From Bhargavaea massiliensis (GTDB taxonomy: Bacteria > Bacillota > Bacilli > Bacillales_A > Planococcaceae): 64,000 nt of DNA. Position 1 is the stretch's first letter, and each line of letters starts with the position of its first letter. The DNA lies in contig NZ_JAHBCJ010000005.1 in the NCBI RefSeq assembly GCF_018390575.1, positions 186,001 to 250,000 on the forward strand, given 5' to 3'. A program made the position numbers and the translations under genes. The notes beneath the pieces are model-generated. The model was given only the letters and a program-made list of their open reading frames with translations. It did no database searches and was not told where the DNA came from. Positions 52,317 through 61,570 of the stretch are shown here, one piece after another.

Positions 52317-53227
52317 TCCCGTTCCCGCAATTTCCCGAGAAGAGCATTGAAGTCTTCGGGAAGTGGTGCCTCGAATTCCATGTACTCCCCTGTGGAGGGA
52401 TGGGTGAATCCCAGCACGCCCGCATGCAGAACCTGCCCATCGAAAGAAAGTGTCTTTTTCGGACCGTACTTCGGGTCTCCTGCGAGCGGGTGGCCGATGT
52501 AACGCATGTGGACACGAATCTGGTGGGTCCGTCCGGTCTCAAGCCGGCACTCCACGAGCGTGAAGTCCCCGAAACGTTCGGTGACGGTGAAATGGGTGAC
52601 CGCATCCCGTCCTCCGTCAATGACGGTCATCCGCTGGCGGTCTTTCGGATCCCGCCCGATCGGCGCGTCCACTGTACCCTCATCATGTGCGATATTTCCA
52701 TGGACGAGTGCGGTGTATTTCCGCGTCACCGTTTTTTCGGAAAGCTGCTTGGCCAGTGACGCATGGGCCAGATCATTTTTGGCAACAGCCAGCAGTCCTG
52801 TCGTATCCTTGTCGATCCGGTGCACGATTCCCGGGCGCATGACGCCGTTGATGCCCGACAGGTCGGTGCAATGATGCATCAGCCCATTGACGAGCGTGCC
52901 GGCTGCATGTCCTGCTGCCGGATGGACGACCATACCGCGCGGTTTGTTGACGACGAGGACATCGGCGTCTTCATGGACGATGTCCAAGTTTAAATCCTCA
53001 GGGATGATTTCAAGCGGCTCTGGTTCCGGTTCGGACACCTCGACCCGGTCGCCTTCTTTCAACTGGTAATTCGGCTTCACGGTTTTGCCGTTGACGAGAA
53101 TCATGCCTTCCTTAACCCATGATTGAACTTTCGAGCGCGTCCATTCAGGGTCGAATGCGGACAGGCCTTTGTCGATGCGGTTGCCGCTGTGTTCCGAAGT
53201 GATGTCAATCGTTTGTTTTTCCATCAT
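52313..53227 (-). CDS. RluD-family 23S rRNA pseudouridine synthase (YlyB)
   Basis: The 304-residue protein has an N-terminal S4 RNA-binding domain (SKVQSWVKEGMILVNGKTVK) and the RluA/RluD catalytic domain with HRIDKDTTG (catalytic Asp) and ETGRTHQIRVHM. It probably modifies 23S rRNA uridines. It overlaps lspA by 4 nt, as in most Firmicutes (ileS-lspA-rluD order). The exact target site cannot be read from sequence. Confidence 0.93.
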   Translation of the reverse strand: MMEKQTIDITSEHSGNRIDKGLSAFDPEWTRSKVQSWVKEGMILVNGKTVKPNYQLKEGDRVEVSEPEPEPLEIIPEDLNLDIVHEDADVLVVNKPRGMVVHPAAGHAAGTLVNGLMHHCTDLSGINGVMRPGIVHRIDKDTTGLLAVAKNDLAHASLAKQLSEKTVTRKYTALVHGNIAHDEGTVDAPIGRDPKDRQRMTVIDGGRDAVTHFTVTERFGDFTLVECRLETGRTHQIRVHMRYIGHPLAGDPKYGPKKTLSFDGQVLHAGVLGFTHPSTGEYMEFEAPLPEDFNALLGKLRERD

Positions 53228-53709
53228 GGCTCCTTTTTGTTCCGCTTTTCTTTCAATTCTTCAAGAAGCATGTGCACGATGAGCAGGATGACCCCGATGG
53301 TCAGAGCGGCATCAGCGACGTTGAAGATCGGGAAGTCATAGTTGATGACCGGGATCAGGACATCGGCAAAGTCGACGACTTCGCCCATCCGGAGCCGGTC
53401 GATGAAATTGCCGAGCGCACCGCCGAGAAGCATCATGAGGCTCACCCGGAAGCCTTTCCCGCCTTCTTTTCCGTGCTTGTGGAAATAATACAGGATTCCC
53501 GCGACGACCACCACTGTCACAATGTAGAACAGCCACATCTGGCCTTGCAGCATTCCCCATGCCGCTCCGCGGTTGCGGTGTGACAAAATGGCGAAATACG
53601 GATCCAGCACGGTAACCCGCTCTCCGACTTCCATATATTTCACGACGAGCCACTTTGTCCACTGGTCGATGATGACAAGGGCCGCCGCGATGGCGTAGTA
53701 GAATAACAC
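53224..53709 (-). CDS. lspA: Lipoprotein signal peptidase (signal peptidase II)
   Basis: LspA cleaves prolipoproteins after lipidation. The 161-residue protein has four membrane segments, the IIDQWTK box, HRNRGAAWG, and the catalytic aspartates in GNFIDRL and VVDFADV. The start is a GTG at 53709 set by GGAGGAAAAGAC; the 53-codon open frame beyond it has no family similarity. Confidence 0.96.
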   Translation of the reverse strand: MLFYYAIAAALVIIDQWTKWLVVKYMEVGERVTVLDPYFAILSHRNRGAAWGMLQGQMWLFYIVTVVVVAGILYYFHKHGKEGGKGFRVSLMMLLGGALGNFIDRLRMGEVVDFADVLIPVINYDFPIFNVADAALTIGVILLIVHMLLEELKEKRNKKEP

Positions 53710-53740
53710 GTCTTTTCCTCCATCCGGTTGAATCCTGTTT

Positions 53741-53749
53741 ATTTTACCA
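53741..53749 (-). promoter_or_regulatory. Candidate extended -10 promoter of lspA-rluD
   Basis: TGG followed by TAAAAT (53749-53741) lies 32 bp upstream of the lspA GTG. There is no good -35. The rest of the 257-bp gap up to ileS holds a hairpin and no recognisable gene; ylyA, found here in B. subtilis, is absent. Confidence 0.4.
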
Positions 53750-53898
53750 TACGTTGCCGGAATCGTGCGCCTGGATGTGGAGATGCCTAAAGACATATTG
53801 ACTAACAGACTGCAGTCAAAAAGCAAACAATTGTTGTCCGGATCTTTAACCAATACTCGATAGATCACTAAAGCGCAAAATTAGGGCCATCCATGACA

Positions 53899-53932
53899 AA
53901 TCGAACCCAGAAAGATTATTCTGGGTCCGATT
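53899..53932 (-). terminator. Long hairpin after ileS, probable terminator
   Basis: AATCGGACCCAGAA (53932-53919) pairs with TTCTGGGTTCGATT (53912-53899), 14 bp with one G-U. The downstream T-run is weak (TGTC), so termination efficiency is unclear. Confidence 0.5.
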
Positions 53933-53966
53933 CTGTCTATGCCCCCATGAAGGGAGCAGCTGTTGC

Positions 53967-56732
53967 TTATGCTTCATAGTGACTGATGACGACGTCGGCG
54001 CAGCGTACGCAGAGTTCCGGATGTTTCGGGTTTTCTCCAACTGTGCCCGGTACGGACCAGCAACGCGCACATTTCTCGCCTTCCGCCTTTTCAACGACAA
54101 CACGGACCCGGGAGCCCGTCGCGTCTGCAGGGGAATTTTCCAGATTGCCGCCAATGCGGAAGCCGGAAACGATAAAGAACTGTGCGAAGTCGATGTCTTC
54201 CGAAGTCAGGAGCACTTTGAGATCTTCCGGAACATAGACGGTTACAGCCGCTTCGAGCGATTTGCCGATGACTTTCCCGTTCCGGGCTTCTTCCAGGGCC
54301 TTCAGAACATCGTCACGGATCTCCATCAGCTCGGAGAAGCGGGCCATGAGGGCAAAGTCTTCATCTGTTTCTTCGCGGGCATCCGGCATATCGGTCAGCT
54401 GAACACTCACCTCTTCTTCATGTACGAGGTAATCCCACATTTCATCGGTTGTGTGCGGGATGATCGGCGACATGAGCTTGAGGAGTGCGATCAGCGTGTC
54501 ATACATGACTGTCTGCATCGCACGGCGATGCGGATGATCGGCCGCCTCGATGTAAACCACGTCTTTTGCAATATCGAGATAGAACGAGCTGAGGTCGACC
54601 GTCACGAAATTGTTGACGGATGTATAGACCGTCATGAACTCGTAGCGGTCATAAGCCTCCCGGACTGTACGGATCAGGCGCTGGAGCTTAAGCTCCATGT
54701 ACTTATCGACCGGACGGAGGTCAACGTGTGCGACACGGTCCTTTGCCGGATCAAAGTCTGCCAAGTTCCCGTGCAGGAAGCGAAGCGTGTTGCGGATTTT
54801 CCGGTACACTTCCGACACCTGCTTGAAAATGGCGTCTGACACATGCACATCCGCCGTGTAGTCCGTGGACGAAACCCACAGGCGCAGGATGTCCGCACCC
54901 ATCTGGTCCATGACTTTTGCAGGTACGATGACGTTGCCGAGCGACTTGCTCATCTTGCGGCCCTCGCCGTCCAGCGTGAAACCATGGCTCAGAATGCCTT
55001 TGTATGGCGCGATGCCGTTGATGGCCACAGAGGTCGTCAAGGACGAGTTGAACCAGCCGCGGTACTGGTCAGATCCCTCAAGGTAAAGATCGGCCGGATA
55101 GACGAGGTCATCACGCTCGACGAGGACGCCCTGGTGAGTCGATCCGGAGTCGAACCAGACATCCATGATATCCGTCTCTTTCGTGAACTTGCCGTTCGGG
55201 CTGCCCGGATGTGTGAAGCCTTCCGGCAGCAGGTCCTTTGCTTCGCGCTCGAACCAGACATTCGATCCGTGCTCGCGGAACAGTTTTTGTACATATGTGA
55301 TCGTTTCGTCGGTGATGATGGGCTCCCCGTTTTCCGCGTAGAAGACCGGAATCGGCACGCCCCATGCCCTCTGGCGGGAGATGCACCAGTCTCCGCGGTC
55401 GCGGACCATGTTATAGAGACGGGTTTCCCCCCACGCCGGCGTGAACGATGTGTTACGGATCGCCTGCAGCAGCTCCTCTCTGAACTTCTCGATCGAAGCA
55501 AACCACTGGGCAGTGGCGCGGAAGATGACCGGCTTTTTGGTGCGCCAATCGTGCGGGTAGGAGTGAGTCATGAATTCAAGATGCACGAGGGCTCCCTTTT
55601 CTTTCAATGCATCCGTGATCGGCTTGTTTGCCTGGTCATAGAAGAGGCCTTCGAAGCCCGGTGCCTCGTCAGTCATGTAGCCGCGGTCATCCACCGGGCA
55701 CAGCACGTCGAGGCCGTTCGCCTTGCCGACGTGGAAGTCGTCTTCCCCGTGACCCGGCGCAGTATGGACACAGCCGGTACCGGCATCGATCGTGACATGG
55801 TCCCCAAGTATGATCAGTGAATCCCTGCCGTAAAGCGGATGTCCGGCAGTAAGATGTTCAAGTTCCCTGCCCTTCAGTTCTCCCAGCGTCTCAACATTTT
55901 CCCAACCGACATTGGAGGCAACATCTTCAAGAAGGTCCTTGGCCAGGATATACTTTTTGCCGTCCGCTTCGACGACGGAATAGTCGAAGTCCGGATGGAC
56001 CGAGATTCCGAGGTTGGCCGGGATCGTCCAAGGGGTCGTCGTCCAGATCAGGAAGTTCACGTCTGTATCCAGAACACCCTTGCCGTCCTTGACCGGGAAT
56101 GCGACATAGATTGAAGGCGACTTTTTGTCCTTGTACTCAATCTCCGCTTCCGCAAGTGCGGATTCGCTAGACGGCGACCAGTAGACCGGCTTTTTGCCCT
56201 TGTAGATATAGCCCTTTTTGGCCATGTCTCCGAAGACACCGATCTGGCGAGCCTCAAACTCGGGGTTCAATGTGATGTACGGATTTTCCCAGTTTCCGCG
56301 GACACCGATCCGCTTAAACTGTGTGCGTTGACGGTCGATCTGCTCAAGCGCGTATTCCTTGCAGAGCTCACGGAATTCGGCCACCGTCATTTCCTTCCGG
56401 TTGACCCCTTTGTTGACAAGCGCCTGTTCGATCGGCAGGCCGTGTGTATCCCATCCCGGCACGTAAGGAGCGTGGTAGCCGGCCATGGAACGGTGCCGGA
56501 CGACAATGTCTTTCAATACCTTGTTGAGTGCATGCCCCATATGGAGGTCACCGTTGGCGTACGGCGGGCCGTCGTGAAGAACGAAAAACGGACGGCCTTC
56601 AGTCCGTTTCTGCACCTTTTCATAGATGTCCATCTCATCCCATTTTTCCTGCATCTTCGGCTCATTTTTCGGCAGGTTTCCGCGCATCGGGAAATCTGTC
56701 TTTGGCATGAGCAATGTACTTTTGTAGTCCAT
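53967..56732 (-). CDS. ileS: Isoleucyl-tRNA synthetase
   Basis: IleS charges tRNA-Ile and edits valine. The 921-residue class-I synthetase has the HIGH-type HMGH (64-67), a CP1 editing domain, [10 protein letters not shown], and a C-terminal zinc site ([13 protein letters not shown]). This is the bacterial (type 1) form. The ATG at 56732 follows GGAGGAAACAGG; the open frame upstream lies in the T-box leader. Expression is set by that leader. Confidence 0.98.
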   Translation of the reverse strand: MDYKSTLLMPKTDFPMRGNLPKNEPKMQEKWDEMDIYEKVQKRTEGRPFFVLHDGPPYANGDLHMGHALNKVLKDIVVRHRSMAGYHAPYVPGWDTHGLPIEQALVNKGVNRKEMTVAEFRELCKEYALEQIDRQRTQFKRIGVRGNWENPYITLNPEFEARQIGVFGDMAKKGYIYKGKKPVYWSPSSESALAEAEIEYKDKKSPSIYVAFPVKDGKGVLDTDVNFLIWTTTPWTIPANLGISVHPDFDYSVVEADGKKYILAKDLLEDVASNVGWENVETLGELKGRELEHLTAGHPLYGRDSLIILGDHVTIDAGTGCVHTAPGHGEDDFHVGKANGLDVLCPVDDRGYMTDEAPGFEGLFYDQANKPITDALKEKGALVHLEFMTHSYPHDWRTKKPVIFRATAQWFASIEKFREELLQAIRNTSFTPAWGETRLYNMVRDRGDWCISRQRAWGVPIPVFYAENGEPIITDETITYVQKLFREHGSNVWFEREAKDLLPEGFTHPGSPNGKFTKETDIMDVWFDSGSTHQGVLVERDDLVYPADLYLEGSDQYRGWFNSSLTTSVAINGIAPYKGILSHGFTLDGEGRKMSKSLGNVIVPAKVMDQMGADILRLWVSSTDYTADVHVSDAIFKQVSEVYRKIRNTLRFLHGNLADFDPAKDRVAHVDLRPVDKYMELKLQRLIRTVREAYDRYEFMTVYTSVNNFVTVDLSSFYLDIAKDVVYIEAADHPHRRAMQTVMYDTLIALLKLMSPIIPHTTDEMWDYLVHEEEVSVQLTDMPDAREETDEDFALMARFSELMEIRDDVLKALEEARNGKVIGKSLEAAVTVYVPEDLKVLLTSEDIDFAQFFIVSGFRIGGNLENSPADATGSRVRVVVEKAEGEKCARCWSVPGTVGENPKHPELCVRCADVVISHYEA

Positions 56733-56777
56733 CCTGTTTCCTCCTCTTATTGAACCCTGCACAAGCGGCATCCATCC

Positions 56778-57040
56778 AAAAAAATAAAAAAGCCCCGTCC
56801 CCAAAAAGGGACGGAGCCTCTGCCCGCGTTACCACCCTCATTGCAGCACGCATGCGTACCGCCTCTCGGACACCGTAACGGGGTGTGGCGGGACCGCGTA
56901 CTGCATTTCCGCGGTCCGGCTCCGGAGTGATATTCGTTGGCAGCTTCCGCACCGGGCTCCCACTGTCCCCGGCTCGCTTTTGCATCCGCTGTCCCTACTG
57001 TCTCCATCTTCGCCTTTATATTGGATTGTTCAGTTTGCTT
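56778..57040 (-). ncRNA. T-box leader of ileS
   Basis: The minus strand holds the T-box core AGGGTGGTAACGCGG (around 56837-56823), whose UGGU pairs with an uncharged tRNA-Ile ACCA end, and a specifier-loop Ile codon ATC (56931-56929). A terminator follows: GGCTCCGTCCC against GGGACGGGGCT, then TTTTTTATTTTTTT (56820-56778). Uncharged tRNA-Ile should prevent termination. It fills most of the 349-bp gap between ileS and divIVA. Confidence 0.95.
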
Positions 57041-57046
57041 GTCGTC

Positions 57047-57075
57047 ATTATAAAGAATCAGATTCCGCCGGTCAA
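57047..57075 (-). promoter_or_regulatory. Predicted sigma-A promoter of the ileS T-box transcript
   Basis: TTGACC (57075-57070) and a perfect TATAAT (57052-57047) are 17 bp apart, immediately downstream of divIVA. Confidence 0.85.
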
Positions 57076-57081
57076 GACAAC

Positions 57082-57591
57082 TTACTCTTCCTCGGCCTCC
57101 AGCTTTTCCAGTCCTGCCGTGTCGACTTCGTAGTCCATCAGAAGGTCCCAGTCATCGGTGTTGATCATCTCCAGCTGTGCCTCCGCGAGCATCCGGAAGC
57201 GGTTCCGGAATACTTTGGACTGCTTTTTCAGCTCTTCGATCTCGCCCGCAATCCTGCGTGCCTTGGTCAGGGCATCATTTACGATGCGGTCTGCGTTTTT
57301 CTCGGCTTCTTTGACGATGAGTTTCGCTTCCTTCTGGGAGTTGCGGCGCACTTCCTCTGCCGCCTCCTGCGCGATGAGGATGGAGGATTGAAGCGTGTTC
57401 TCAATCGTCGTAAAGTGTGTGACCCGTTCGTTCGTCATGTCGAGCTGTTCTTCCAGCTGTTTGTTTTTTTGGAGAACGGCCTCATAGTCTTTCATGATCT
57501 GTTCGAGGAATTCGTTAACCTCGTCTTCATCGTACCCTCGGAATGAGCGTCCGAATTCCTTGTTATGTATATCAAGCGGTGTCAATGCCAT
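57082..57591 (-). CDS. divIVA: Cell-division and polarity protein DivIVA
   Basis: DivIVA gathers at strongly curved membrane (poles, septum) and recruits Min proteins and, during sporulation, the chromosome anchor. The 169-residue protein has the conserved N-terminal membrane-binding domain (LTPLDIHNKEFGRSFRGYDE) and a long coiled coil. The ATG at 57591 fits the family start; GGGGAG is about 10 nt upstream. Confidence 0.95.
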   Translation of the reverse strand: MALTPLDIHNKEFGRSFRGYDEDEVNEFLEQIMKDYEAVLQKNKQLEEQLDMTNERVTHFTTIENTLQSSILIAQEAAEEVRRNSQKEAKLIVKEAEKNADRIVNDALTKARRIAGEIEELKKQSKVFRNRFRMLAEAQLEMINTDDWDLLMDYEVDTAGLEKLEAEEE

Positions 57592-57630
57592 TGTGTTGCA
57601 TCTCCCCTTTTTCAAACTCCGTTGTGACCT

Positions 57631-57659
57631 ATTATACATGTACCCGGCATCCGTGACAC
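57631..57659 (-). promoter_or_regulatory. Predicted sigma-A promoter of divIVA
   Basis: GTGTCA (57659-57654) and a perfect TATAAT (57636-57631) are 17 bp apart, 40 bp upstream of the divIVA ATG. Confidence 0.6.
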
Positions 57660-57715
57660 GGCAAATCCGAAAATTTTGGCGGGAAACCACGCTTTCTGCC
57701 GAAATCCGCTGCCGA

Positions 57716-58492
57716 TTATTTTAGAGTGCCGATGATCAGGCGGATCCGTTCTTTTTTCGTGCGGCCTGCAATCTCTTCAATACGGATCCGGCCATATCCG
57801 CGGACCGAAAGAAGATCCGAGTCAGACAGTTCAAACGAAACGGATTCACGGACTGCATGGTTGACCTTGACCCGGCCGGATTGGATCAGCGAAGCGGCTT
57901 TTTGTCTTGACAGATTAAGTGCGCCGGCAAGGACGGTATCCAGCCGGAGGGATGAGACTGTAATTGACTCCTCCTCATAATGCTCGGTCTGCGGCAAAAA
58001 TGATTCTGAGGAGCCCACTTCCGAAATACGCACCTTCGCCTTTCCGACTGCCTGAAGATTAACGGAAAGGTAATCAGCGAGTGAACGGTCGGCCGCAAAC
58101 TGGACAATATCGTCACCGGTCCGGATATCGCCGAACCTGGCCCTGTCAATGCCGAGGCCGGTGAGCGATCCAAGCACATCACGGTGTCCGATTTCGATGA
58201 ACTTGGACGGATAGCGGATTTCCATCACCGATATCTCATAATCCACCGGCTGGGCATCAAAATAAGATGGAGCGATCATCATGCGTTGCCGCTCCGCCTC
58301 CGGAAGACCGCCAAATTCTGTGATGACCAGATCATCCGACCCGGCCACCGCCCGGACGATGTGTCTTTGCCTCGGGTCCAGAAACCCGGTCAGTTTCGGC
58401 GCATACCGGTCTTCTACCTCGGTCGCCCAACCACTTGCCTGCTCGATAAATGGCTGTTCGTCCTTTCTGAAGTGCTGAAAGATCTCGTTCAT
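57716..58492 (-). CDS. ylmH: S4-domain RNA-binding protein YlmH
   Basis: The 258-residue protein ends in an S4 RNA-binding domain (RLDTVLAGALNLSRQKAASL, IQSGRVKVNH). Recent work on B. subtilis places YlmH on 50S subunits with peptidyl-tRNA, where it can support RqcH-driven alanine tailing, overlapping in function with RqcP. RqcH is encoded 19 kb away in this window. A strong terminator lies upstream, so the gene may be transcribed apart from the sepF cluster. Confidence 0.92.
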   Translation of the reverse strand: MNEIFQHFRKDEQPFIEQASGWATEVEDRYAPKLTGFLDPRQRHIVRAVAGSDDLVITEFGGLPEAERQRMMIAPSYFDAQPVDYEISVMEIRYPSKFIEIGHRDVLGSLTGLGIDRARFGDIRTGDDIVQFAADRSLADYLSVNLQAVGKAKVRISEVGSSESFLPQTEHYEEESITVSSLRLDTVLAGALNLSRQKAASLIQSGRVKVNHAVRESVSFELSDSDLLSVRGYGRIRIEEIAGRTKKERIRLIIGTLK

Positions 58493-58584
58493 TGTCCGGT
58501 ACCATCCTTTCTATTGAAGTGGAAAGTAATAAAAAGCGAGTGTCCTGCAGCCAGTATGGCCAACCGTCTTGAAACTGAAGCTCA

Positions 58585-58639
58585 TAAAAAAAAGCCTCAC
58601 CGAATCCCTCCGCATAGCGGCCGGGGATCCGGGAAGGCT
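58585..58639 (-). terminator. Strong intrinsic terminator between ylmG and ylmH
   Basis: AGCCT (58639-58635) pairs with AGGCT (58597-58593), and inner CCGGATCCC pairs with GGGATTCGG around a GC hairpin; eight T residues follow. No clear sigma-A promoter was found between it and ylmH. Confidence 0.88.
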
Positions 58640-58685
58640 CCCGGTATCCTATTTCTGAAGAGCGGAACCCAAACCAGGGAACCGG

Positions 58686-58949
58686 TCACGCGATCATACC
58701 AAAAACAGTATAGAGTCCCCGGACAATCAGATTCAGTGCAATCAGTGCAACAATCGGCGAAATGTCGATCATACCGATTGGCGGGATGATCTTCCGGAAT
58801 ATATCCAGGTAAGGCTCACAGATTTTGGCGAGGAGCCGGCCGATGGAAGTTTCCCTCGTGCTCGGCACCCAGGACATGAGTACGTAGATGACCAGCAGGA
58901 TTGAATAGATCTGTGCTGCGTTGGCCAACAGATTGATAATTGCCCACAT
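58686..58949 (-). CDS. ylmG: YggT-family membrane protein YlmG
   Basis: The 87-residue protein has two hydrophobic segments (INLLANAAQIYSILLVIYVL and IVALIALNLIVRGLYTVF) separated by the YggT signature SWVPSTRETSIGRLLAKICEPYL. The family is linked to cell division or membrane organisation by neighbourhood, but its function is not established. The ribosome-binding site is weak (GGGATGAG, far). Confidence 0.9.
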   Translation of the reverse strand: MWAIINLLANAAQIYSILLVIYVLMSWVPSTRETSIGRLLAKICEPYLDIFRKIIPPIGMIDISPIVALIALNLIVRGLYTVFGMIA

Positions 58950-58968
58950 AAGACTTTATCTCATCCCA

Positions 58969-59445
58969 TCATTCAAATTCGTCGTACAGATATTCGGAGA
59001 TTTCCCCGGACAGTTCCACATTTTCCGGAATGCAGAGGAAGATGTCATGGCCAATGCGAGTGATGTCTCCGCCGAGCGCATAGACTGTGCCGCTCAGGAA
59101 ATCGATGATCCGAGTGCCCGATCCGTGATCGATGCGCTGCAGATTGACGACAACCGTGCGTTTGTTTTTCAGGTGCTCCGCGATATCCTGGGCCTCAGCG
59201 TACACACGTGGCTCCGAGAGGATCATTTTGGAAGATTTCTTGATGCTCTGCAGGCTCACTACATTCGGGCCTTCCTGCGGTCGTTCCGGTGCCGGTTTGC
59301 GGCGGTCTTTCTGCCTCCAGTCCTGCTCAGCCTGCCGAGGCGGCTCCGGTCGCGGCGTCTGCGCGGGAGCCGGCTGTCTTTTTTCCTGCATTTCCTCTTC
59401 CTCCTCAAGATAGAAGAAGTTCTTGAACTTGTCCTTGAAGCTCAT
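58969..59445 (-). CDS. sepF: Cell division protein SepF (YlmF)
   Basis: SepF polymerises into rings that bundle FtsZ and anchor it to the membrane. The 158-residue protein has the N-terminal amphipathic membrane helix ([18 protein letters not shown]), a proline-rich linker and the C-terminal core ([31 protein letters not shown]). It overlaps ylmE by 4 nt. Confidence 0.96.
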   Translation of the reverse strand: MSFKDKFKNFFYLEEEEEMQEKRQPAPAQTPRPEPPRQAEQDWRQKDRRKPAPERPQEGPNVVSLQSIKKSSKMILSEPRVYAEAQDIAEHLKNKRTVVVNLQRIDHGSGTRIIDFLSGTVYALGGDITRIGHDIFLCIPENVELSGEISEYLYDEFE

Positions 59446-60146
59446 GAGCGTTCCCCGCTTTCATAGCCGACAATGGCGGTGCCGATCCGGACGAATGTCG
59501 CCCCTTCCTCGACCGCTATGCCGAAATCATTTGACATGCCCATTGACAGTTCTGTGCATGGCGCATGCGGGAGGCCGAGCGATGAAACTTCATCACGCAA
59601 TTCCCGCAGGTCGCGGAATGTGCTGCGGATGACTGATTCATCCTCCGTATTCGGTGCCATCGTCATCAGGCCGATAACGCGGATTTTATCGTAGGCACCG
59701 AGCATTCGGATGAAATCGGCCGCTTCCTCAGGTGTGATCCCCGATTTGGAAGTTTCACCAGATACATTCACCTGGACAAAGCAGTCGACCGGATGTTCTG
59801 CCCGCTTCTGGATCTCTTTTGCAAGGCTGGCGCGATCCAGCGAATGAAGAAAATCAATCCGGTTGATGACATCCCTGACCTTCCGGCTCTGGAGAGAACC
59901 GATAAAATGCCAGCAGCCATCGGAACCGATTTCAGGCTGCTTCAAATCAAGGCCTTCCACACGGTTTTCGCCCAGGTGGCGGATTCCGGATTCGATCACT
60001 TCGCGGGCACGCTCCGGCCCGACCGACTTTGTCACGGCAACGATTGTGACATCTTCCGGGTTTCTCTCTGCACGCCTGCATGCTTCCATGATTTGTTGTT
60101 GTATATCGTTTAAACGTTCTGCTACAGTCAACAATTCAATTCCCAC
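59442..60146 (-). CDS. ylmE: Pyridoxal-phosphate homeostasis protein YlmE (YggS family)
   Basis: PLP-binding, enzymatically silent alanine-racemase-fold protein that balances vitamin B6 and amino-acid pools. The 234-residue product has the PLP lysine in [38 protein letters not shown] and VRIGTAIVG. The start is a GTG at 60146; a TTG at 60134 is also possible and no ribosome-binding site decides between them. The ylmD gene usually upstream is absent. Confidence 0.92.
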   Translation of the reverse strand: MGIELLTVAERLNDIQQQIMEACRRAERNPEDVTIVAVTKSVGPERAREVIESGIRHLGENRVEGLDLKQPEIGSDGCWHFIGSLQSRKVRDVINRIDFLHSLDRASLAKEIQKRAEHPVDCFVQVNVSGETSKSGITPEEAADFIRMLGAYDKIRVIGLMTMAPNTEDESVIRSTFRDLRELRDEVSSLGLPHAPCTELSMGMSNDFGIAVEEGATFVRIGTAIVGYESGERS

Positions 60147-60211
60147 TTTTCTCTACGTTGCTTTCTACATTGTATCAAGGCGGGGTTGCTTTTTCAATGA
60201 CTTCCCCATTC

Positions 60212-60451
60212 CTATTCTTTGGCCGCGTCATCGACGAGGACAACATCCTTGCCAATCACCATCACCCGTCGGAGCGGTATTTTTACTGGCGCCTCCCCGT
60301 TTCCGAAAAGGCGCATCTTTTCCATCCCGCCCACATGAAAATTCTCGATTGTCCCATCTTCAGTGGAGATTGTTGCATCGACCGCATAGCCGAGCTGACG
60401 GCCCCTTCCGGCCTCAATAAACTCTTTTTTCTGCAAATCGGAAAATTTCAA
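60212..60451 (-). CDS. ylmC: YlmC/YmxH-family PRC-barrel sporulation protein
   Basis: The 79-residue single PRC-barrel protein (LQKKEFIEAGRGRQLGYAVD, VIGKDVVLVD) belongs to the YlmC/YmxH family, often found beside sigma-G or sporulation genes, of unknown function. The start is a TTG at 60451 with GGGAGGGG at good spacing. The 215-bp gap to sigG holds a terminator and no evident gene. Confidence 0.88.
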   Translation of the reverse strand: MKFSDLQKKEFIEAGRGRQLGYAVDATISTEDGTIENFHVGGMEKMRLFGNGEAPVKIPLRRVMVIGKDVVLVDDAAKE

Positions 60452-60595
60452 GGCAGACCCCTCCCGTACATCTTATGCAAAGTGAACCGTGAAATGAGCC
60501 CACTCTCCGCTCGCGAAGGGCCGGTTGTCCATTTCCCGGGAAAAGACAGCAGCTTTTGAACGAACGGCAGGCGATAAGTAATGTTAAAGACAAAC

Positions 60596-60639
60596 GTAAA
60601 AAAATCCCGGTTCCGTCCATACTGAACAAAACCGGAATT
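60596..60639 (-). terminator. Intrinsic terminator after sigG
   Basis: AATTCCGGTT (60639-60630) pairs with AACCGGGATT (60612-60603) with one G-U, followed by seven T. It closes the spoIIGA-sigE-sigG unit. Confidence 0.85.
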
Positions 60640-60666
60640 TTCCTGGAATGCCGTATTACCCGTCGC

Positions 60667-61473
60667 TTACCTTTTCTTCTTTTCCTTGTCCTTTTCCTGG
60701 TCCAGGGTTTCACGGATGATTCCGATGGCATGTTTCTCAAGACGCGAGATTTGTGCCTGTGAAATTCCGAGTTCCTTTGCGATCTCTGTCTGGGTCTCGC
60801 CATAGTAGAAGCGCTTGGAAAGTATTTTCTGCTGTCGTGCGTCCATCTTCCGGACTGTCTCCTTGACCGAGACATAATTTAGCCAGCGGTCTTCGTTCAC
60901 GAGTGTGTCCTGAAGCTGGTCCATCATCGTCACCGGATCGCCGCCGTCATGGTGAATCGGCTCATGCAGAGACAACGGATCCTGAATGGCATCCAAAGCG
61001 AACAGGATATCTTCTGAAGGAATCTCTGTCATCTTAGCAAGATCCTCAAGGGTCGGCTCTTTCAGCTGTTCATGAACAAACTGCTCTTTCGCTTTCATTG
61101 CTTTGTAGGCGATGTCGCGGAGCGAACGCGACACCCGCACCGGATGGTGGTCCCGGAGATGTCTCCGGATTTCTCCGATAATCATCGGAACTGCATAGGT
61201 GGAAAAGCGTACGTTATGCTTAAGGTCAAAATTATCAATGGATTTCAGGAGACCGATGCAGCCTACCTGGAACAGATCATCCGCCTGCTCTCCTCTGTAG
61301 GCGAATCGCTGTACGATGCTCAGGACGAGCCGTAGATTACAGATCACCAGTTCATCTTTGGCAGACTGGTCACCCGCCTGCATCCGTTTGAATGTTTCAC
61401 GCATGTCTTCATGGGACAGGAGAGGGAGCTTCGATGTGTCGATTCCGCAAATCTCCACTTTCATGTTGGACAT
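60667..61473 (-). CDS. sigG: Forespore sigma factor sigma-G
   Basis: Sigma-G drives late forespore genes. The 268-residue protein has region 2 (DDLFQVGCIGLLKSIDNFDL, RFSTYAVPMIIGEIRRHLRD), region 3, and the region-4 helix-turn-helix (TQTEIAKELGISQAQISRLE). It starts MSNMKVEICGIDTSKLP like B. subtilis SigG, and has a slightly longer lysine-rich end. Its ribosome-binding site is inside a perfect hairpin. Confidence 0.97.
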   Translation of the reverse strand: MSNMKVEICGIDTSKLPLLSHEDMRETFKRMQAGDQSAKDELVICNLRLVLSIVQRFAYRGEQADDLFQVGCIGLLKSIDNFDLKHNVRFSTYAVPMIIGEIRRHLRDHHPVRVSRSLRDIAYKAMKAKEQFVHEQLKEPTLEDLAKMTEIPSEDILFALDAIQDPLSLHEPIHHDGGDPVTMMDQLQDTLVNEDRWLNYVSVKETVRKMDARQQKILSKRFYYGETQTEIAKELGISQAQISRLEKHAIGIIRETLDQEKDKEKKKR

Positions 61474-61481
61474 CTCATCAT

Positions 61482-61529
61482 CCTCCGGACATTTGACTTT
61501 TCTCTGTTTCCCTACAGTCTGTCCGGAGG
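61482..61529 (-). promoter_or_regulatory. Hairpin masking the sigG ribosome-binding site
   Basis: CCTCCGGACA (61529-61520) is perfectly complementary to TGTCCGGAGG (61491-61482), which contains the GGAGG of sigG, 8 nt before its ATG. The 28-nt loop is A/G-rich. Transcripts that begin downstream of 61520 would lack the 5' arm. Confidence 0.75.
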
Positions 61530-61543
61530 CCGGTGTCCTATTC
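61515..61543 (-). promoter_or_regulatory. Candidate forespore (sigma-F/sigma-G type) promoter of sigG
   Basis: GAATA (61543-61539) and CAGACTG (61521-61515) are 17 bp apart and resemble the sigma-G boxes (GNATR and CATNNTA); two of seven -10 bases differ. Confidence 0.35.
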
Positions 61544-61570
61544 CATGAGGACCCTCGCCAATTTCATCCA

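Noticed and set aside
53710-53868. 53-residue N-terminal extension of lspA
   Set aside because: It has no similarity to signal peptidase II and would precede the promoter and the GGAGG that fit the GTG start.
58493-58510. GGATGGTACCGG before ylmH, resembling a T-box core
   Set aside because: It is simply the ribosome-binding region of ylmH. It lies downstream of the terminator, and no specifier stem or second terminator surrounds it.
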